A stretch of 64,000 bases of DNA from assembly GCF_000285595.1 (NCBI RefSeq), contig NZ_HE611066.1:370400-434399 (forward strand), given 5' to 3'. The notes beneath the pieces are model-generated. The model was not told the DNA's origin and ran no database searches. It worked only from the letters and a program-made list of their open reading frames with translations. Shown here one piece after another: positions 17,337 to 27,238 of the stretch (positions within the stretch are counted from its first letter, which is position 1; the number at the start of each line of letters is the position of its first letter). Source of the DNA: Kurthia senegalensis (GTDB lineage: Bacteria; Bacillota; Bacilli; Bacillales_A; Planococcaceae). The position numbers and the translations under genes are program-made.

Positions 17337-20300
17337 TTGAACAAGAGAGAAGACATATTAGATGCCTGGATCACTATTGAGAAACTGTCTGAAGGGACAA
17401 TTAATAAACGAGACACAAATTTCGATACAATTGATGAACCTATGGATGATTGGAAACAATTTTTAACAGCTTATTTTGAGAAGAAAAAGAATATTTGAAT
17501 GTGAAACCAAATAAAGTAAATAAAGCAGGATTAATTTTATACTTCGGTATTTTCGATTTTCAAGAAATTGAAGATTTATTAAGAGAAAATTATCAAATAA
17601 AGTCAACGAATGATGAAGTAATTTCAACAGATAAATTTACATTAGCTCTTTATTTTGATCATGAGTTAAATTTTTACCAGATCATCTATTTTAACAATGA
17701 GTGGATTTTTAAAGAACAAAAATGATTGTAGATTCTAAGGCTTTAAAAGAAAGAGAAGATACTTATAAAGAACAATATGCGAGAGATTTTGAAGAGGATT
17801 TTAATAAAACATTGACGAATCTTGCACGTGTATATGATATAAATAAAAATAATTTTAGACTATGTTTTAAAGAAAATATTGAAATGGATGACGTCAATTT
17901 ACATTCGTTTTTATTGAAGATTTATTGAAAGCAAATACACTTTCAAGTAGGAATTTAACACGTTATTTTGAAGGATTTCAAGGTGAACGTTATAACTTAG
18001 ACAGTCGTAAAAATTCTCCGAATTACAATCGCTCAATTTTTTCAGAAAATATTCTTCAACCTAAAAATATCCTCTTGGACGATTCCCAACAAATCCACAA
18101 TTTGCTCTTTCCTTTATGCAACAAACAGCGGTAAATCTTGCTGTAAATGATTCCAATACGATACAAGGAGTTAATGGACCACCAGGAACAGGGAAAACGA
18201 CGTTATTAAAAGATATTTTTGCTGAATTTATTGTGGAACAAGCTGAAAAAATAACTAATTTGCGAAATAAAGAGTTGAAGAGAGAACTCGTTTATTATGA
18301 TAAAGGAAAAATGGCCGTTCTTCCGAATGAAATTTCAGATAAAAATATAGTCGTTGCAAGTTCTAATAATGGAGCTGTTCAAAATATTGTACGTGAACTT
18401 CCTAAAAAAAGTGAAATAGCGAACGAATTTCATCCTTTACTAGAGGAAGTAGATTATTTTAAAAATATTATGAATGCACAACATACGAATGTGGAAGATG
18501 CGAATGAAGAAAATTGGGGACTCTTTTCTTTAGAAGGAGGAGCTTCAAAAAATATGACGGGTATAGTAACGTCAATTAAAAGTATATTGGAATACTTTGA
18601 AAAAGACTTTCAACCAGATGCATCGATTTATGAAAGATTTATAAATTTACTCGAGAAAGTGAAAGCAGAACAACAAGAGGCCCAAAAATTTAGTGAACAA
18701 ATGCAACAATTACATAAATTAGAGGAGCAACAAATTCAAAAGCAAACTCTTTATAAAAAAGAATTGTTGGTTAAAGAGAAGGAAAAAGATGTAGCTGAAC
18801 TAAATGAAAATGCTAACCTAAGTGAATTGAGTATGAGAAAAATGAAATGGGACCAAGAAGTGCGCCTATTAGATAAACAATTGATTGAAAAAGAAGAGGA
18901 ATGTATAGACTGTGAACGAGCATACGAAATTGCTAAACTTGCTAAACCTTCCTTTTTCACAATAAAAAAATAATGAATACGAAAGGATTTCAAGCGTACG
19001 CAAGAGAGTTAAAAGAAGTACACACACAGTTAAAACAGTGCAAAGATTTGATGAGACAAAGCAAATCAAATAAAGAATCTATACAAGAAAAACTCAAGCA
19101 TAATTTTGATGAAATGAAAGAAATCAGTCTTACATTACAAAAAATAAAGCAGGATTTTTCTGAATGGGTAGAAAAAAATACGCATACGATTCAGCAGCTT
19201 CAAGAACGTATTACAAAACTCAATGATGAGCTAGTGCAACAAGGGCGACCGTTTATAGATTTTTCACAAAGCTATGAGCAACTGCAGAAATCGAATGCGT
19301 GGTATTCAACTGATTTTAGAAAAATGCAGTCTGAGTTATTTATATTAGCATTAGGTGTACGTAAACAATTTTTATATGAAAATCATAAAAGTTTAAAAGG
19401 TGCGATTAATGTATGGGAAAGACAACCAGCAACGATTGGAAAAGTAAATGGGGATGAACTCATAACGGCATCGTGGCAATGGATTAATTTTACTGTGCCA
19501 GTCATAAGTACGACGTTTGCAAGTTTTGGAAGAATGTTTAAAAATTTACACGTAGACACGGTTTCCAATTTATTCATTGATGAAGCGGGACAGGCATTGC
19601 CACAAGCTAGTGTCGGTGCTGTATTTAGAAGTAAGCGAATATTTGCTGTTGGGGATCCATCTCAAATTAAACCTGTCCTAACGATTCCGCCTTCTATTTT
19701 GACGCTCATCTCTAGACATCATGATGTAAATGAAAAATTTATTTCAGCAAATGCTTCTACGCAAACGATCGTAGATGATGCGAGTCAGTTTGGGTATTTT
19801 AAAAATAAAGAAGAGTGGATAGGTATTCCATTATGGGTTCATCGTAGATGTAATGATCCGATGTTCACCATTTCAAACGAAATTTCTTATAATGGACTTA
19901 TGGTTCAAGGGAAAGATGCAGATTCGATAGGGAAAGCAAAATGGCTTCACGTAGAAGGAAAAGCGATTGATAAGTTTGTGAAAGAACAGGCTGTGCGCTT
20001 GAAAGAAGAAATACAAAAGATGATAGAAATAGACCCGAAATTAAAAGATGATATTTACGTCATTTCGCCTTTTAGAAACGTAGCTAAAAAGCTTGAAAAT
20101 GAATTAAACGAAATTAATTTTGTGAAGAAAAAAGGGAATAAGTGCGTGAATGTAGGAACGGTTCATACGTTCCAAGGGAAAGAAGCAAAAATTGTATTTT
20201 TCGTATTAGGTGCAGACAATGATAGTCGAGGTGCAGCAAGTTGGGCGGTTTCGGAACCAAACTTAATGAACGTTGCTGTGACAAGGGCTAAAGAACAATT

Positions 20301-20394
20301 TTATATTATCGGCGATAAAAAATTGTATGCTGATTTGAAAAGCGATGTAGCTGATAAGAGTATCGCTATTTTAGAAGCGCATAATGCATTGTAA
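17337..20394 (+). pseudogene. SF1 (Upf1/DNA2-like, COG1112-type) helicase broken by five -1 frameshifts
   Basis: Start TTG 17337 has TAGGAGTGG upstream and gives MNKREDILDAWITIEKLSEG. Six successive frames (to about 17490, 17720, 17910, 18065, 18970 and 20394) join into one protein of about 1,000 residues if one base is restored in each of the runs A5 17484-17488, A5 17718-17722, T5 17908-17912, A5 18063-18067 and A7 18964-18970. Helicase motifs are intact: LSFMQQTAVNL (Q-motif-like), Walker A GPPGTGKTTLL, coiled coil from about 18600 to 19260, motif II LFIDEAGQALPQ, motif III VGDPSQIKPV, motif V VGTVHTFQGKEAKI, motif VI NVAVTRAKEQ. It stands alone. Helicases of this group occur in RNA/DNA metabolism and in some defence loci; role unknown. 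Confidence 0.75.
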
Positions 20395-20410
20395 AAATGA
20401 ATAGCATGCC

Positions 20411-20445
20411 AAAAAGGATGGACGTTAATAGTCGATCCTTTTTTG
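20411..20445 (+). terminator. Terminator after the helicase gene
   Basis: AAAAAGGAT-GAC and GTC-ATCCTTTTT pair with one G-G mismatch, followed by a T-run. Confidence 0.75.
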
Positions 20446-20513
20446 TTCTCATCACGCGTTTGAGCGTAATGTGGTACACTTTATGCTGAATAATGCGCTT
20501 AGGGGGGTTCGGG

Positions 20514-21458
20514 ATGATTCCGGAGAAAGATTTATTAAGCATTGAAGTAGCGACTTTATATTATGAGTTGGACCAAACACAACAGGAAATTGCGGAGACG
20601 TTGAACATTTCTAGACCGACTGTTTCAAAATTGCTGAAGCATGCGAAACAACAAAATTACATTCAAATCACGATAAAAAAACCTGTTGAGGCGATCCATT
20701 CCTTGGAATTGAGGTTGAAAGAAAAGTTTGGGTTAGAAGATGTACGTGTCGCCTATGCAAATCATGCTACGTGTGATGCAACGTATGTATTGCAGCTACT
20801 TGGAAAAGAAGCGAGTGCCTATTTAAACGAAGTCGTGCAACATCGTATGAAAATAGGGATTAGTTGGGGAGAAACATTGTACCACGTAGCGAAAGAACTT
20901 CAGCAAAAACAAGTAGAAGAAGTGGAAATTGTGCAGTTAAAAGGGGGCATGAATTTTATACAGGCGAACACGCATGATCAAGAAATCATGATGCGATTTG
21001 TTCAAAATTTTCATGCGAAAGGACAATACGTACCGCTTCCAATCGTTTTTAATTCTGTCGAGACGAAAAATGCCTTGTTAGCGGAACCACAATTCCATCT
21101 TATTCACGAAAAAATGGGAACGGTTGATGTGGCAATTTATACGATTGGGGAAGTATCGAAAGAATCTTTATTGTATAAAACGAACGTCATTTCAGAACAT
21201 GAATTTGCTCTGTTGTCGAAACAAGCTGTTTGCGATATTTGTTCGCGCTTTATTGACAAAAATGGGGAAATTGTTTTGGAAGAATTGAACGAGCGAACAG
21301 TTGGGATTTCTTTAGAAGCTTTAAAAAATGTACCGAAAAGTATTTTAATTGCGAATGGTGAAAGTAAGTTAGAAGGAATTAAAACAGCGCTTAAACAAAA
21401 GATTCCGAACGTATTTATTACAGATAGCATGACCGCTTTAAAATTGTTGGAACAATAG
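20514..21458 (+). CDS. deoR: Deoxyribonucleoside regulator DeoR (SorC family)
   Basis: A 314-residue one-component repressor. The N-terminal helix-turn-helix lies at about residues 23-45 (TQQEIAETLNISRPTVSKLL), followed by the SorC sugar-phosphate sensor domain (KIGISWGETLYHVAKEL, LKGGMNF). In B. subtilis DeoR senses deoxyribose-5-phosphate and represses the deo genes; the same job is inferred here because deoC follows directly. ATG 20514 is chosen for its GGGGGG ribosome site. It ends in a palindrome that also overlaps the predicted deoC promoter. Confidence 0.9.
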   Translation: MIPEKDLLSIEVATLYYELDQTQQEIAETLNISRPTVSKLLKHAKQQNYIQITIKKPVEAIHSLELRLKEKFGLEDVRVAYANHATCDATYVLQLLGKEASAYLNEVVQHRMKIGISWGETLYHVAKELQQKQVEEVEIVQLKGGMNFIQANTHDQEIMMRFVQNFHAKGQYVPLPIVFNSVETKNALLAEPQFHLIHEKMGTVDVAIYTIGEVSKESLLYKTNVISEHEFALLSKQAVCDICSRFIDKNGEIVLEELNERTVGISLEALKNVPKSILIANGESKLEGIKTALKQKIPNVFITDSMTALKLLEQ

Positions 21459-21464
21459 AAAACG

Positions 21465-21504
21465 GCACAATTGTAAAAAACTTATTTTACAATTGTGCTT
21501 TTTT
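21465..21504 (+). terminator. deoR terminator and palindrome, possibly also operator
   Basis: GCACAATTGTAAAA, loop AACTTA, TTTTACAATTGTGC (14 perfect pairs) plus six T. It ends deoR, and its right arm contains the TTTACA that could be the -35 of deoC, so a regulator bound to the palindrome would block deoC transcription. The operator role is inference. Confidence 0.7.
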
Positions 21505-21514
21505 GTGTTAAATT
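21486..21514 (+). promoter_or_regulatory. Predicted promoter of deoC-deoP-deoX-deoK
   Basis: TTTACA, 17-base spacer, TAAATT: five of six and four of six matches to a housekeeping promoter, about 35 bases before the deoC start. Confidence 0.5.
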
Positions 21515-21547
21515 TTGTATGAAAATAATAAAAAAGGGGTTTTTGGG

Positions 21548-22189
21548 ATGAAAAAAAGTAAATTAATCGATCACACATTATTGAAAGCGGATGCAACGCA
21601 GCCGATGATTGAAAAATTAGTTGCAGAAGCAAAAGAATATGACTTTGCTTCTGTTTGTGTTAATCCGTATTGGGTGCCACTTTGTGCGAAATTATTAGCA
21701 GGAACAGACGTAAAAGTTTGTACGGTAATCGGGTTCCCACTTGGTGCAAGTACGACAGCAACAAAAGTTTTTGAAACAGAAGATGCGATTGCAAATGGTG
21801 CGACAGAAGTCGATATGGTCATTAATATCGGAGCATTAAAAAATAATCAACTAGACGTCGTGAAAAAAGACATTGAAGCAGTTGTCATTGCCGCTGGAAA
21901 TAAAGCGCTTACAAAAGTAATTATTGAGACGGCTTTATTAACGAAAGAAGAGATTGTGACTGTTTCAAAATTAGTCACAGAAGCGAAAGCCGCATTCATT
22001 AAAACGTCGACAGGATTTTCAACAGCAGGGGCAAAAGCGGAAGATGTCGCATTGATGGCAACGAATACAGGTGCGGACGTAGAAGTGAAAGCATCAGGTG
22101 GTGTTCGTACACAAGAAGATTTTGATGCAATGGTTGAAGCTGGTGCAACACGGATCGGTGCAAGTAACGGTGTCGCTTTCATGCAATAA
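21548..22189 (+). CDS. deoC: Deoxyribose-phosphate aldolase
   Basis: A 213-residue class I aldolase cleaving 2-deoxyribose-5-phosphate to glyceraldehyde-3-phosphate and acetaldehyde. The Schiff-base lysine is in [10 protein letters not shown] and the second catalytic lysine in [11 protein letters not shown]; the N-terminus [13 protein letters not shown] and [11 protein letters not shown] are typical. ATG 21548 has AAGGGG eight bases ahead; an upstream ATG at 21515 has no site. It is the first gene of the four-gene catabolic unit controlled by DeoR. Confidence 0.96.
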   Translation: MKKSKLIDHTLLKADATQPMIEKLVAEAKEYDFASVCVNPYWVPLCAKLLAGTDVKVCTVIGFPLGASTTATKVFETEDAIANGATEVDMVINIGALKNNQLDVVKKDIEAVVIAAGNKALTKVIIETALLTKEEIVTVSKLVTEAKAAFIKTSTGFSTAGAKAEDVALMATNTGADVEVKASGGVRTQEDFDAMVEAGATRIGASNGVAFMQ

Positions 22190-22219
22190 AACGATGTTTA
22201 AACGAAGGGGTGAAGTGCA

Positions 22220-23569
22220 ATGAGCACAGTAAAAACAAACGATGAACAACGCATCAAAAAGCCGTTTAATCTGATTAAAATGAAATCGAATCAATTAGAG
22301 GATGGGTACTTAGATAAAACACCTATTTTTCAATTTATTTTACTATCTATTTTGTTTCCGCTTTGGGGTGCGGCAGCAAGCTTAAATGATATTTTGATTA
22401 CACAATTCAAGCATATTTTTACACTAAGTGACTTTGCAAGTGCATTCGTACAAAGTGCCTTTTATGCAGGGTACTTCGTCGTTGCGATTCCAGCATCGTT
22501 AATTATTAAAAAGACATCCTATAAAGTAGCAATTTTAATCGGGTTAATTTGCTACATTATCGGTTGTTCTTTATTTTTCCCAGCATCAGAAGTCGCAACG
22601 TATTCCGTATTTTTAGTTGCCCTTTTTGCAATTGCTGTCGGATTAAGCTTTTTAGAAACATCAGCGAATACATATAGTTCATTAATCGGACCTAAAAAGT
22701 ATTCAACGTTACGTTTAAATATTAGCCAAACATTTTATCCGCTCGGTTCTATTTTAGGAATCGTTTTAGGTAAATATTTAGTGTTCGGAAATGGTCCAAC
22801 GTTAGAAGAACAAATGGCAGGATTAAGTGCTTCTGAACAAGCCGTTTTTGCTTCTGAAATGTTACAAAAAACATTGCTACCGTATAAATTTTTAGTCATG
22901 ATTTTAGTCGTAGCACTCATCGTCTTTTTAATTACAGAGTTTCCGAAAAGTAAGCCTGCAAAAGCAGCAATTGAAAATGCGAAAATTAGTGAGACATTAC
23001 GTTATTTAGCGAAAAATAAAGAGTTTCTTAAAGGATTAGTTGCTCAATTTTTCTACGTAGGGATGCAAACGGCCGTGTGGTCATTCACAATTCGTTTAGC
23101 AATGCACTTAGATCCAGCGATTAATGAACGTAGCGCCTCTACTTTTATGATTTATAGCTTTGTTGCATTTTTCGTCGGTAAATTTATTGCGAACTTGATT
23201 ATGGGGAAAGTGTCACCGACAAAAGTATTAATCGGCTTCTCTATTTTAGGAACGTTGACAGCGCTTTATGTGACATTCGTACACAATGAGTCGGCAATTT
23301 ATATGGCGATTTTATTAAGCGGTTTATTCGGTCCATGTTGGGCAACGATTTATTCGAAAACATTAGACGTTGTCACAGACAAACGCCACACAGAAACAGC
23401 GGGTGCGATTATCGTCATGACGATTGTAGGTGGAGCTTTCATTCCACTAGCGCAAGGGTTGATTTCTGACATGACAGGTTCACTACAATTTTCATTCATC
23501 ATGGCAGCGATTTGCTTCTTCGTTGTACTCGTATATTCAATCGATCAATTGCGTCATAAAAACATTTAA
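22220..23569 (+). CDS. deoP: Deoxyribose permease, FucP-type MFS
   Basis: A 449-residue, 12-helix transporter of the fucose:proton symporter branch, as seen from FPLWGAAASLNDILITQFK and GLSFLETSANTYSSLIGP. DeoP of Salmonella is a member of this branch and imports deoxyribose; the setting between deoC and deoK gives the same function here. Start ATG has AAGGGGTGA. The gap to deoX is only 20 bases. Confidence 0.88.
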   Translation: MSTVKTNDEQRIKKPFNLIKMKSNQLEDGYLDKTPIFQFILLSILFPLWGAAASLNDILITQFKHIFTLSDFASAFVQSAFYAGYFVVAIPASLIIKKTSYKVAILIGLICYIIGCSLFFPASEVATYSVFLVALFAIAVGLSFLETSANTYSSLIGPKKYSTLRLNISQTFYPLGSILGIVLGKYLVFGNGPTLEEQMAGLSASEQAVFASEMLQKTLLPYKFLVMILVVALIVFLITEFPKSKPAKAAIENAKISETLRYLAKNKEFLKGLVAQFFYVGMQTAVWSFTIRLAMHLDPAINERSASTFMIYSFVAFFVGKFIANLIMGKVSPTKVLIGFSILGTLTALYVTFVHNESAIYMAILLSGLFGPCWATIYSKTLDVVTDKRHTETAGAIIVMTIVGGAFIPLAQGLISDMTGSLQFSFIMAAICFFVVLVYSIDQLRHKNI

Positions 23570-23589
23570 TTTGGAAAGGACATGGTAAA

Positions 23590-24603
23590 ATGTTTACGTA
23601 TTTTTTCAAAAAAGAAGATTTCACATCAGAAAAGAAAGTTATTTTACAAAATGAACATTTTACAATCGAAACTTTCCGCTATGCATCAGGCATTGAAGCG
23701 GTTAATATGATTAATTCAAAAGGGCATGTAACAATTTTACCTTATTACGGTCAAATGATTTGGGATGTCGTTTTTAATGGGAAATCATTAACGATGGACC
23801 ATATGTTTAAACAACCGAAAAAAGGTAAGGAAGTCGTTGATACGTATGGATGCTTTGCTTTTCATTCAGGGTTATTAGCGAATGGTTGCCCGAGTGCTGA
23901 AGACACACACGCCCTACACGGTGAGTTCCCTTGTGCGGATATGGATACGAGTTATTTAACGTTCACTGACGATGCAGTGACCATTCATAGTATGTATGAA
24001 TACGTGAAAGGATTCGGGGAACATTATGAAGCGCACCCACACGTAACGCTTGAAAAAGCGTGTACACAATTAGAAATCTCATTAGAAGTTGAAAATTTAT
24101 CAAATTATCAACCAATGCCTCTTCAATACATGTGTCATATGAATTATGCTTATGTAGAAGGTGCTAAAATGACGCAAAATATTCCGGATGAAGCATTCCG
24201 ATTACGTACATCAATTCCAGATCACGTCAAGCCAACTGCTGAATGGACACAGTATATGAAAGAACTTGATGAATCGGGTGAGATGATTCGTGAACTAACA
24301 CGACCAGACATGTACGATCCGGAAATTTGTTTCTTCGGTGAGCAGTTGCACGATTACGTGGATCAAGCTAATTTTGAAATGGAAACAGCTGATGAGACAT
24401 TTTTCATTCAATTTGATCCGACCGAATTCCCGTATTCGACAAGATGGTTATTACACAATGCAGATCAAAAAGTAGCTGCATTTTCTTTACCAGGCACTTG
24501 TTTACCAGAAGGTCATTTAGCAGCAAAAGAAGCAGGTTCTCTTATTTTATTGAAACCACATGAGAAACGCTCATTTACCGTAGTAACTGGTATAAAGTCA
24601 TAA
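23590..24603 (+). CDS. deoX: Aldose-1-epimerase-like DeoX/DeoM (DUF4432)
   Basis: A 337-residue beta-sandwich protein of the galactose-mutarotase superfamily (DUF4432). His-containing active-site segments are seen in CFAFHSGLLANGCPS, THALHGEFPCADM and YMCHMNYAY. In deoxyribose operons of enterobacteria this product is thought to interconvert anomers of deoxyribose. Ribosome site GGAAAGGA, ATG 23590. It sits in frame order with deoP and deoK in one transcript. Confidence 0.82.
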   Translation: MFTYFFKKEDFTSEKKVILQNEHFTIETFRYASGIEAVNMINSKGHVTILPYYGQMIWDVVFNGKSLTMDHMFKQPKKGKEVVDTYGCFAFHSGLLANGCPSAEDTHALHGEFPCADMDTSYLTFTDDAVTIHSMYEYVKGFGEHYEAHPHVTLEKACTQLEISLEVENLSNYQPMPLQYMCHMNYAYVEGAKMTQNIPDEAFRLRTSIPDHVKPTAEWTQYMKELDESGEMIRELTRPDMYDPEICFFGEQLHDYVDQANFEMETADETFFIQFDPTEFPYSTRWLLHNADQKVAAFSLPGTCLPEGHLAAKEAGSLILLKPHEKRSFTVVTGIKS

Positions 24604-24622
24604 TAGATTGGGGAAATACACA

Positions 24623-25525
24623 ATGGATATTGCAGTAGTAGGTTCAAATATGGTCGATTTAATTACGTATTTAGAACGTATGCCTGAAGAGGGCGAAACG
24701 TTAGAAGCACCTGAATTTGAAATGGGTTGTGGCGGTAAAGGTGCGAACCAAGCAGTCGCAGCAGCACGTCTCGGTTCAGACGTTTTAATGGTTACAAAAG
24801 TAGGAAATGATTTATTCGGTCAAAATACGATTGAAAATTTTAAAAATAACGGCATTCGTACAGAAGCGATAGAAGTTGGTACGAAGACGAGTGGGGTCGC
24901 ACCTATTTTCGTTGATCCACATGCAAAAAATCGTATTCTTATCATTCAAGGCGCGAATAGTGAATTGACGCCAGCGATGGTAGAAAGTTATAAAGAACAG
25001 TTAAAAGAAGCGAAATTAATTATTTTACAACTCGAAATTCCACTTGAATCGATTTATAAAACAATTGATGTTGCCAATGAATTTGATATTCCGGTTCTTT
25101 TAAATCCAGCACCTGCAAACCCTGCACTATCAATGGAATACGTTCAAAAATGTACGTATTTTGCGCCAAATGAATCGGAATTAGGTATTTTAACGAATAT
25201 GCCTGTTACGACAGTGGAAGAGATTCAAGTAGCTGCACAAACTTTAATTGACCAAGGGGTGCAACATTTGATCGTGACGATGGGGGAAAAAGGTGTTCTT
25301 TGGATGACCGAAAAACACGTTCAAGTCATTGAAGCGCAGAAAATTAAAGCCGTCGATACGACAGGAGCGGGTGATTCTTTCATCGGTTGTTTCGCACATT
25401 ATGTAACGAAAGGTGCAAGCATTGAAACGGCACTTGAAAAAGCAAACTTATATGCGGCACAAGCTGTACAAAAAAGAGGTACACAGCTTTCGTATCCGAC
25501 GAAAGAAGAATTTTTACATTATTAA
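24623..25525 (+). CDS. deoK: Deoxyribokinase (PfkB/ribokinase family)
   Basis: A 300-residue sugar kinase. Substrate signature GCGGKGANQAVAA and the ATP/anion-hole motif DTTGAGDSFIGC with the catalytic Asp are both complete. The sequence is strikingly like Salmonella DeoK (MDIAVVGSNMVDLITY; EGETLEAP; GVAPIFV). It makes deoxyribose-5-phosphate for DeoC. ATG 24623 is preferred because TTGGGGAAA precedes it and because DeoK proteins begin MDIAV; a TTG at 24608 is the alternative. A terminator follows. Confidence 0.93.
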   Translation: MDIAVVGSNMVDLITYLERMPEEGETLEAPEFEMGCGGKGANQAVAAARLGSDVLMVTKVGNDLFGQNTIENFKNNGIRTEAIEVGTKTSGVAPIFVDPHAKNRILIIQGANSELTPAMVESYKEQLKEAKLIILQLEIPLESIYKTIDVANEFDIPVLLNPAPANPALSMEYVQKCTYFAPNESELGILTNMPVTTVEEIQVAAQTLIDQGVQHLIVTMGEKGVLWMTEKHVQVIEAQKIKAVDTTGAGDSFIGCFAHYVTKGASIETALEKANLYAAQAVQKRGTQLSYPTKEEFLHY

Positions 25526-25530
25526 TTCAA

Positions 25531-25568
25531 AAGACCACCTTTCATTTTATGTGGAAGGTGGTTTTTTT
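25531..25568 (+). terminator. Terminator of the deo operon
   Basis: GACCACCTTTCAT and GTGGAAGGTGGTTTTTTT pair, with a long T-run. Confidence 0.9.
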
Positions 25569-25582
25569 GTTCGTAAAATCAT

Positions 25583-25851
25583 ATGATACACTTTGAAAGA
25601 ACGCAAGAAATGAAAGAAATCATTTTTATGCGATCCAATGGGACGGCAAAATAGCTCTGACCTACGCAGGAGCTGAGGAATTTGAATACGAATTTCATAT
25701 GAATATTGATTCTGCGATTTTTGAAGGGTTTACGATTCCACCACATATGACGAATGAAATGGCACTGGATTTAGTGAAGCAATGTACGGTCTATCCAGAA
25801 CATTTCCATATTTTAAACAATGAAGACAAGCGCGTCCTCGTATGGAAGTAA
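25583..25851 (+). pseudogene. Unknown ~89-residue protein, frameshifted
   Basis: The first frame (ATG 25583, MIHFERTQEMKEIIF) is joined to the second (YAIQWDGKIALTYAGAEEFE … VLVWK, stop 25849) by restoring one T in the T5 run 25623-25627. The second part has a good codon pattern with acidic and aromatic residues. No ribosome site is obvious before the ATG. I do not recognise the family. It lies in a zone of degraded genes. Confidence 0.45.
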
Positions 25852-25961
25852 CACCATTATAAAAAAGAATTGATGCAACTAAGTAATACGATAACGAGAA
25901 AACGAGTTAAAAACTGACGTGTCCAGCGATAACAAAAAAATCCGACAAATACTAGCGATGA

Positions 25962-26096
25962 GTACGTAAAGAAGTCCTTCCGAAAGTAGAATATTCCTTA
26001 ACGGCATACGGTGAAACGATTTTACCGGTCATCGAAGCGATGCAAACGTTCGGTAAACAGTTGATGAAAGACCAAACTATACATCATGGCGAATAA
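25962..26096 (+). pseudogene. HxlR-family regulator remnant (C-terminal)
   Basis: The fragment reads RKEVLPKVEYSLTAYGETIL then PVIEAMQTFGKQLMKD and a stop. 'KVEYSLT.YG..L.PVI' is the C-terminal beta-wing and dimer helix of HxlR winged-helix regulators. Upstream (25855-25961) the helix-turn-helix part is decayed with stops, although KELMQLSN can still be read. No function expected. Confidence 0.7.
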
Positions 26097-26150
26097 TAGA
26101 AACTATTTAAGACGTAATCCGTCTTTTTAAAGAAGAAAAGGGGGATACCT

Positions 26151-26456
26151 ATGACGTTATTGTTTGGAAATCTCGCATTGCTTGCGACATTCGTGAACTG
26201 GGTACTCGTAATAAAAAGAAAATCTTTCCACTGGGCAATGCTATGTGCACTAGCTTTTACTGCCTTAACACTTTGCGCACAGTTGCAACTAATCTCTGAA
26301 TGGATTATTGCGGAAGATTGGACGGCTTTAATGGATGTCGGACCAACGATTATGGTGTTCCTTTGGATTGCAACGATTGGCTCAATTGTTTTAAACGGTG
26401 GGGCACTTTTCTATGCAAAAAAGACCGCACGTACGCAAGGGAACAAAACGATATAA
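26151..26456 (+). CDS. Membrane protein, 101 residues, unknown function
   Basis: Three hydrophobic segments (about 4-20, 28-48, 63-88) with acidic link EWIIAEDWTALMD and a basic tail KKTARTQGNKTI. Ribosome site AAAGGGGG before ATG. It is followed by a weak A/T-rich hairpin (26455-26508). Family not recognised. Confidence 0.65.
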   Translation: MTLLFGNLALLATFVNWVLVIKRKSFHWAMLCALAFTALTLCAQLQLISEWIIAEDWTALMDVGPTIMVFLWIATIGSIVLNGGALFYAKKTARTQGNKTI

Positions 26457-26508
26457 AAAAGAAAGACATTGCCAAACGTATAGAGGTTAGATAGTGTCTT
26501 TTTTCTTT
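26455..26508. terminator. Weak hairpin with T-run between convergent genes
   Basis: AAGAAAGACA pairs with TGTCTTTTTT and is followed by CTTT; loop of about 25 bases makes it a weak prediction. Confidence 0.4.
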
Positions 26509-27238
26509 AAAATTTTTGCAAAAATGAGGCGATGTCTATATTTAATTTTTTACGTTCTTTTCCTAATGTTAGTAAATGACCACTCTCTTCATACGTCCAT
26601 TTCTCTTTATACGTACTTAGAACATTGGATTCGATGAAGTCGATACTTTGTTGGTATACGTCGTCATCTAAACGACCTTTAAATAAACAAATTGGACGCT
26701 GTACCATTGGGAGTACGGATTGAGTGTCCACGATGAATTGTTGCAGCGCACGCATTTTTTCGGTAGGGCGCGGGAAGTGGAGTGCTACGTAATCTGCAAT
26801 CCATTGTTTAGATTTTTGTTGGAAGTGGAAATGGCGCTCTGTATAACTGCGTACGCGTTGTTCTAAACCATCGATTGGGCGTTCTAATAACGGTGCTGAG
26901 ATGACGACAAGTGCTTTACAAGCAGGCTCGTTTGCCAAGCGCAGTGCGATGACGCCACCAAGTGATTGACCGACTAAAAAAATATCTTCGTATCCTTCTT
27001 GTTGTAAAAAATGAAAAGCATTTTGCGCACTTTGCCAAACGTCTTCAATCGACGACTCAAAAAATTGTTCGGGTGTAGCACCGTGCCCTGTATAGTTCGG
27101 CGCATAACACGTATAGCCGAGTGGGTGGAGATGCTTCGCAACGTCTCGCATTTCATTAGCATTACTCGTAAAGCTATGTAGAAGTAAAACGGCACGTTTA
27201 GAGCCTTTTAAATAAATGTCTTTTGTTTTGTTCATCAT
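26507..27238 (-). CDS. Alpha/beta hydrolase, carboxylesterase Est30-like
   Basis: A 243-residue cytoplasmic serine hydrolase. Oxyanion/entry motif LLLHSFTSNANEM, nucleophile elbow GQSLGG, acid in FKGRLDDDVY and catalytic His in EESGHLLTL form the full triad. A cap of about 60 residues lies between them, as in the Bacillus carboxylesterase Est30 (YvaK type). It should hydrolyse short-chain esters; the physiological substrate is unknown. ATGATG start with AGAGGTTA upstream. Confidence 0.85.
   Translation of the reverse strand: MMNKTKDIYLKGSKRAVLLLHSFTSNANEMRDVAKHLHPLGYTCYAPNYTGHGATPEQFFESSIEDVWQSAQNAFHFLQQEGYEDIFLVGQSLGGVIALRLANEPACKALVVISAPLLERPIDGLEQRVRSYTERHFHFQQKSKQWIADYVALHFPRPTEKMRALQQFIVDTQSVLPMVQRPICLFKGRLDDDVYQQSIDFIESNVLSTYKEKWTYEESGHLLTLGKERKKLNIDIASFLQKF

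Noticed and set aside
17337..20394. Several separate small genes forming a new multi-gene system
   Set aside because: The pieces join in order into one known SF1 helicase architecture when one base is restored at each of five runs, so separate genes are not needed.
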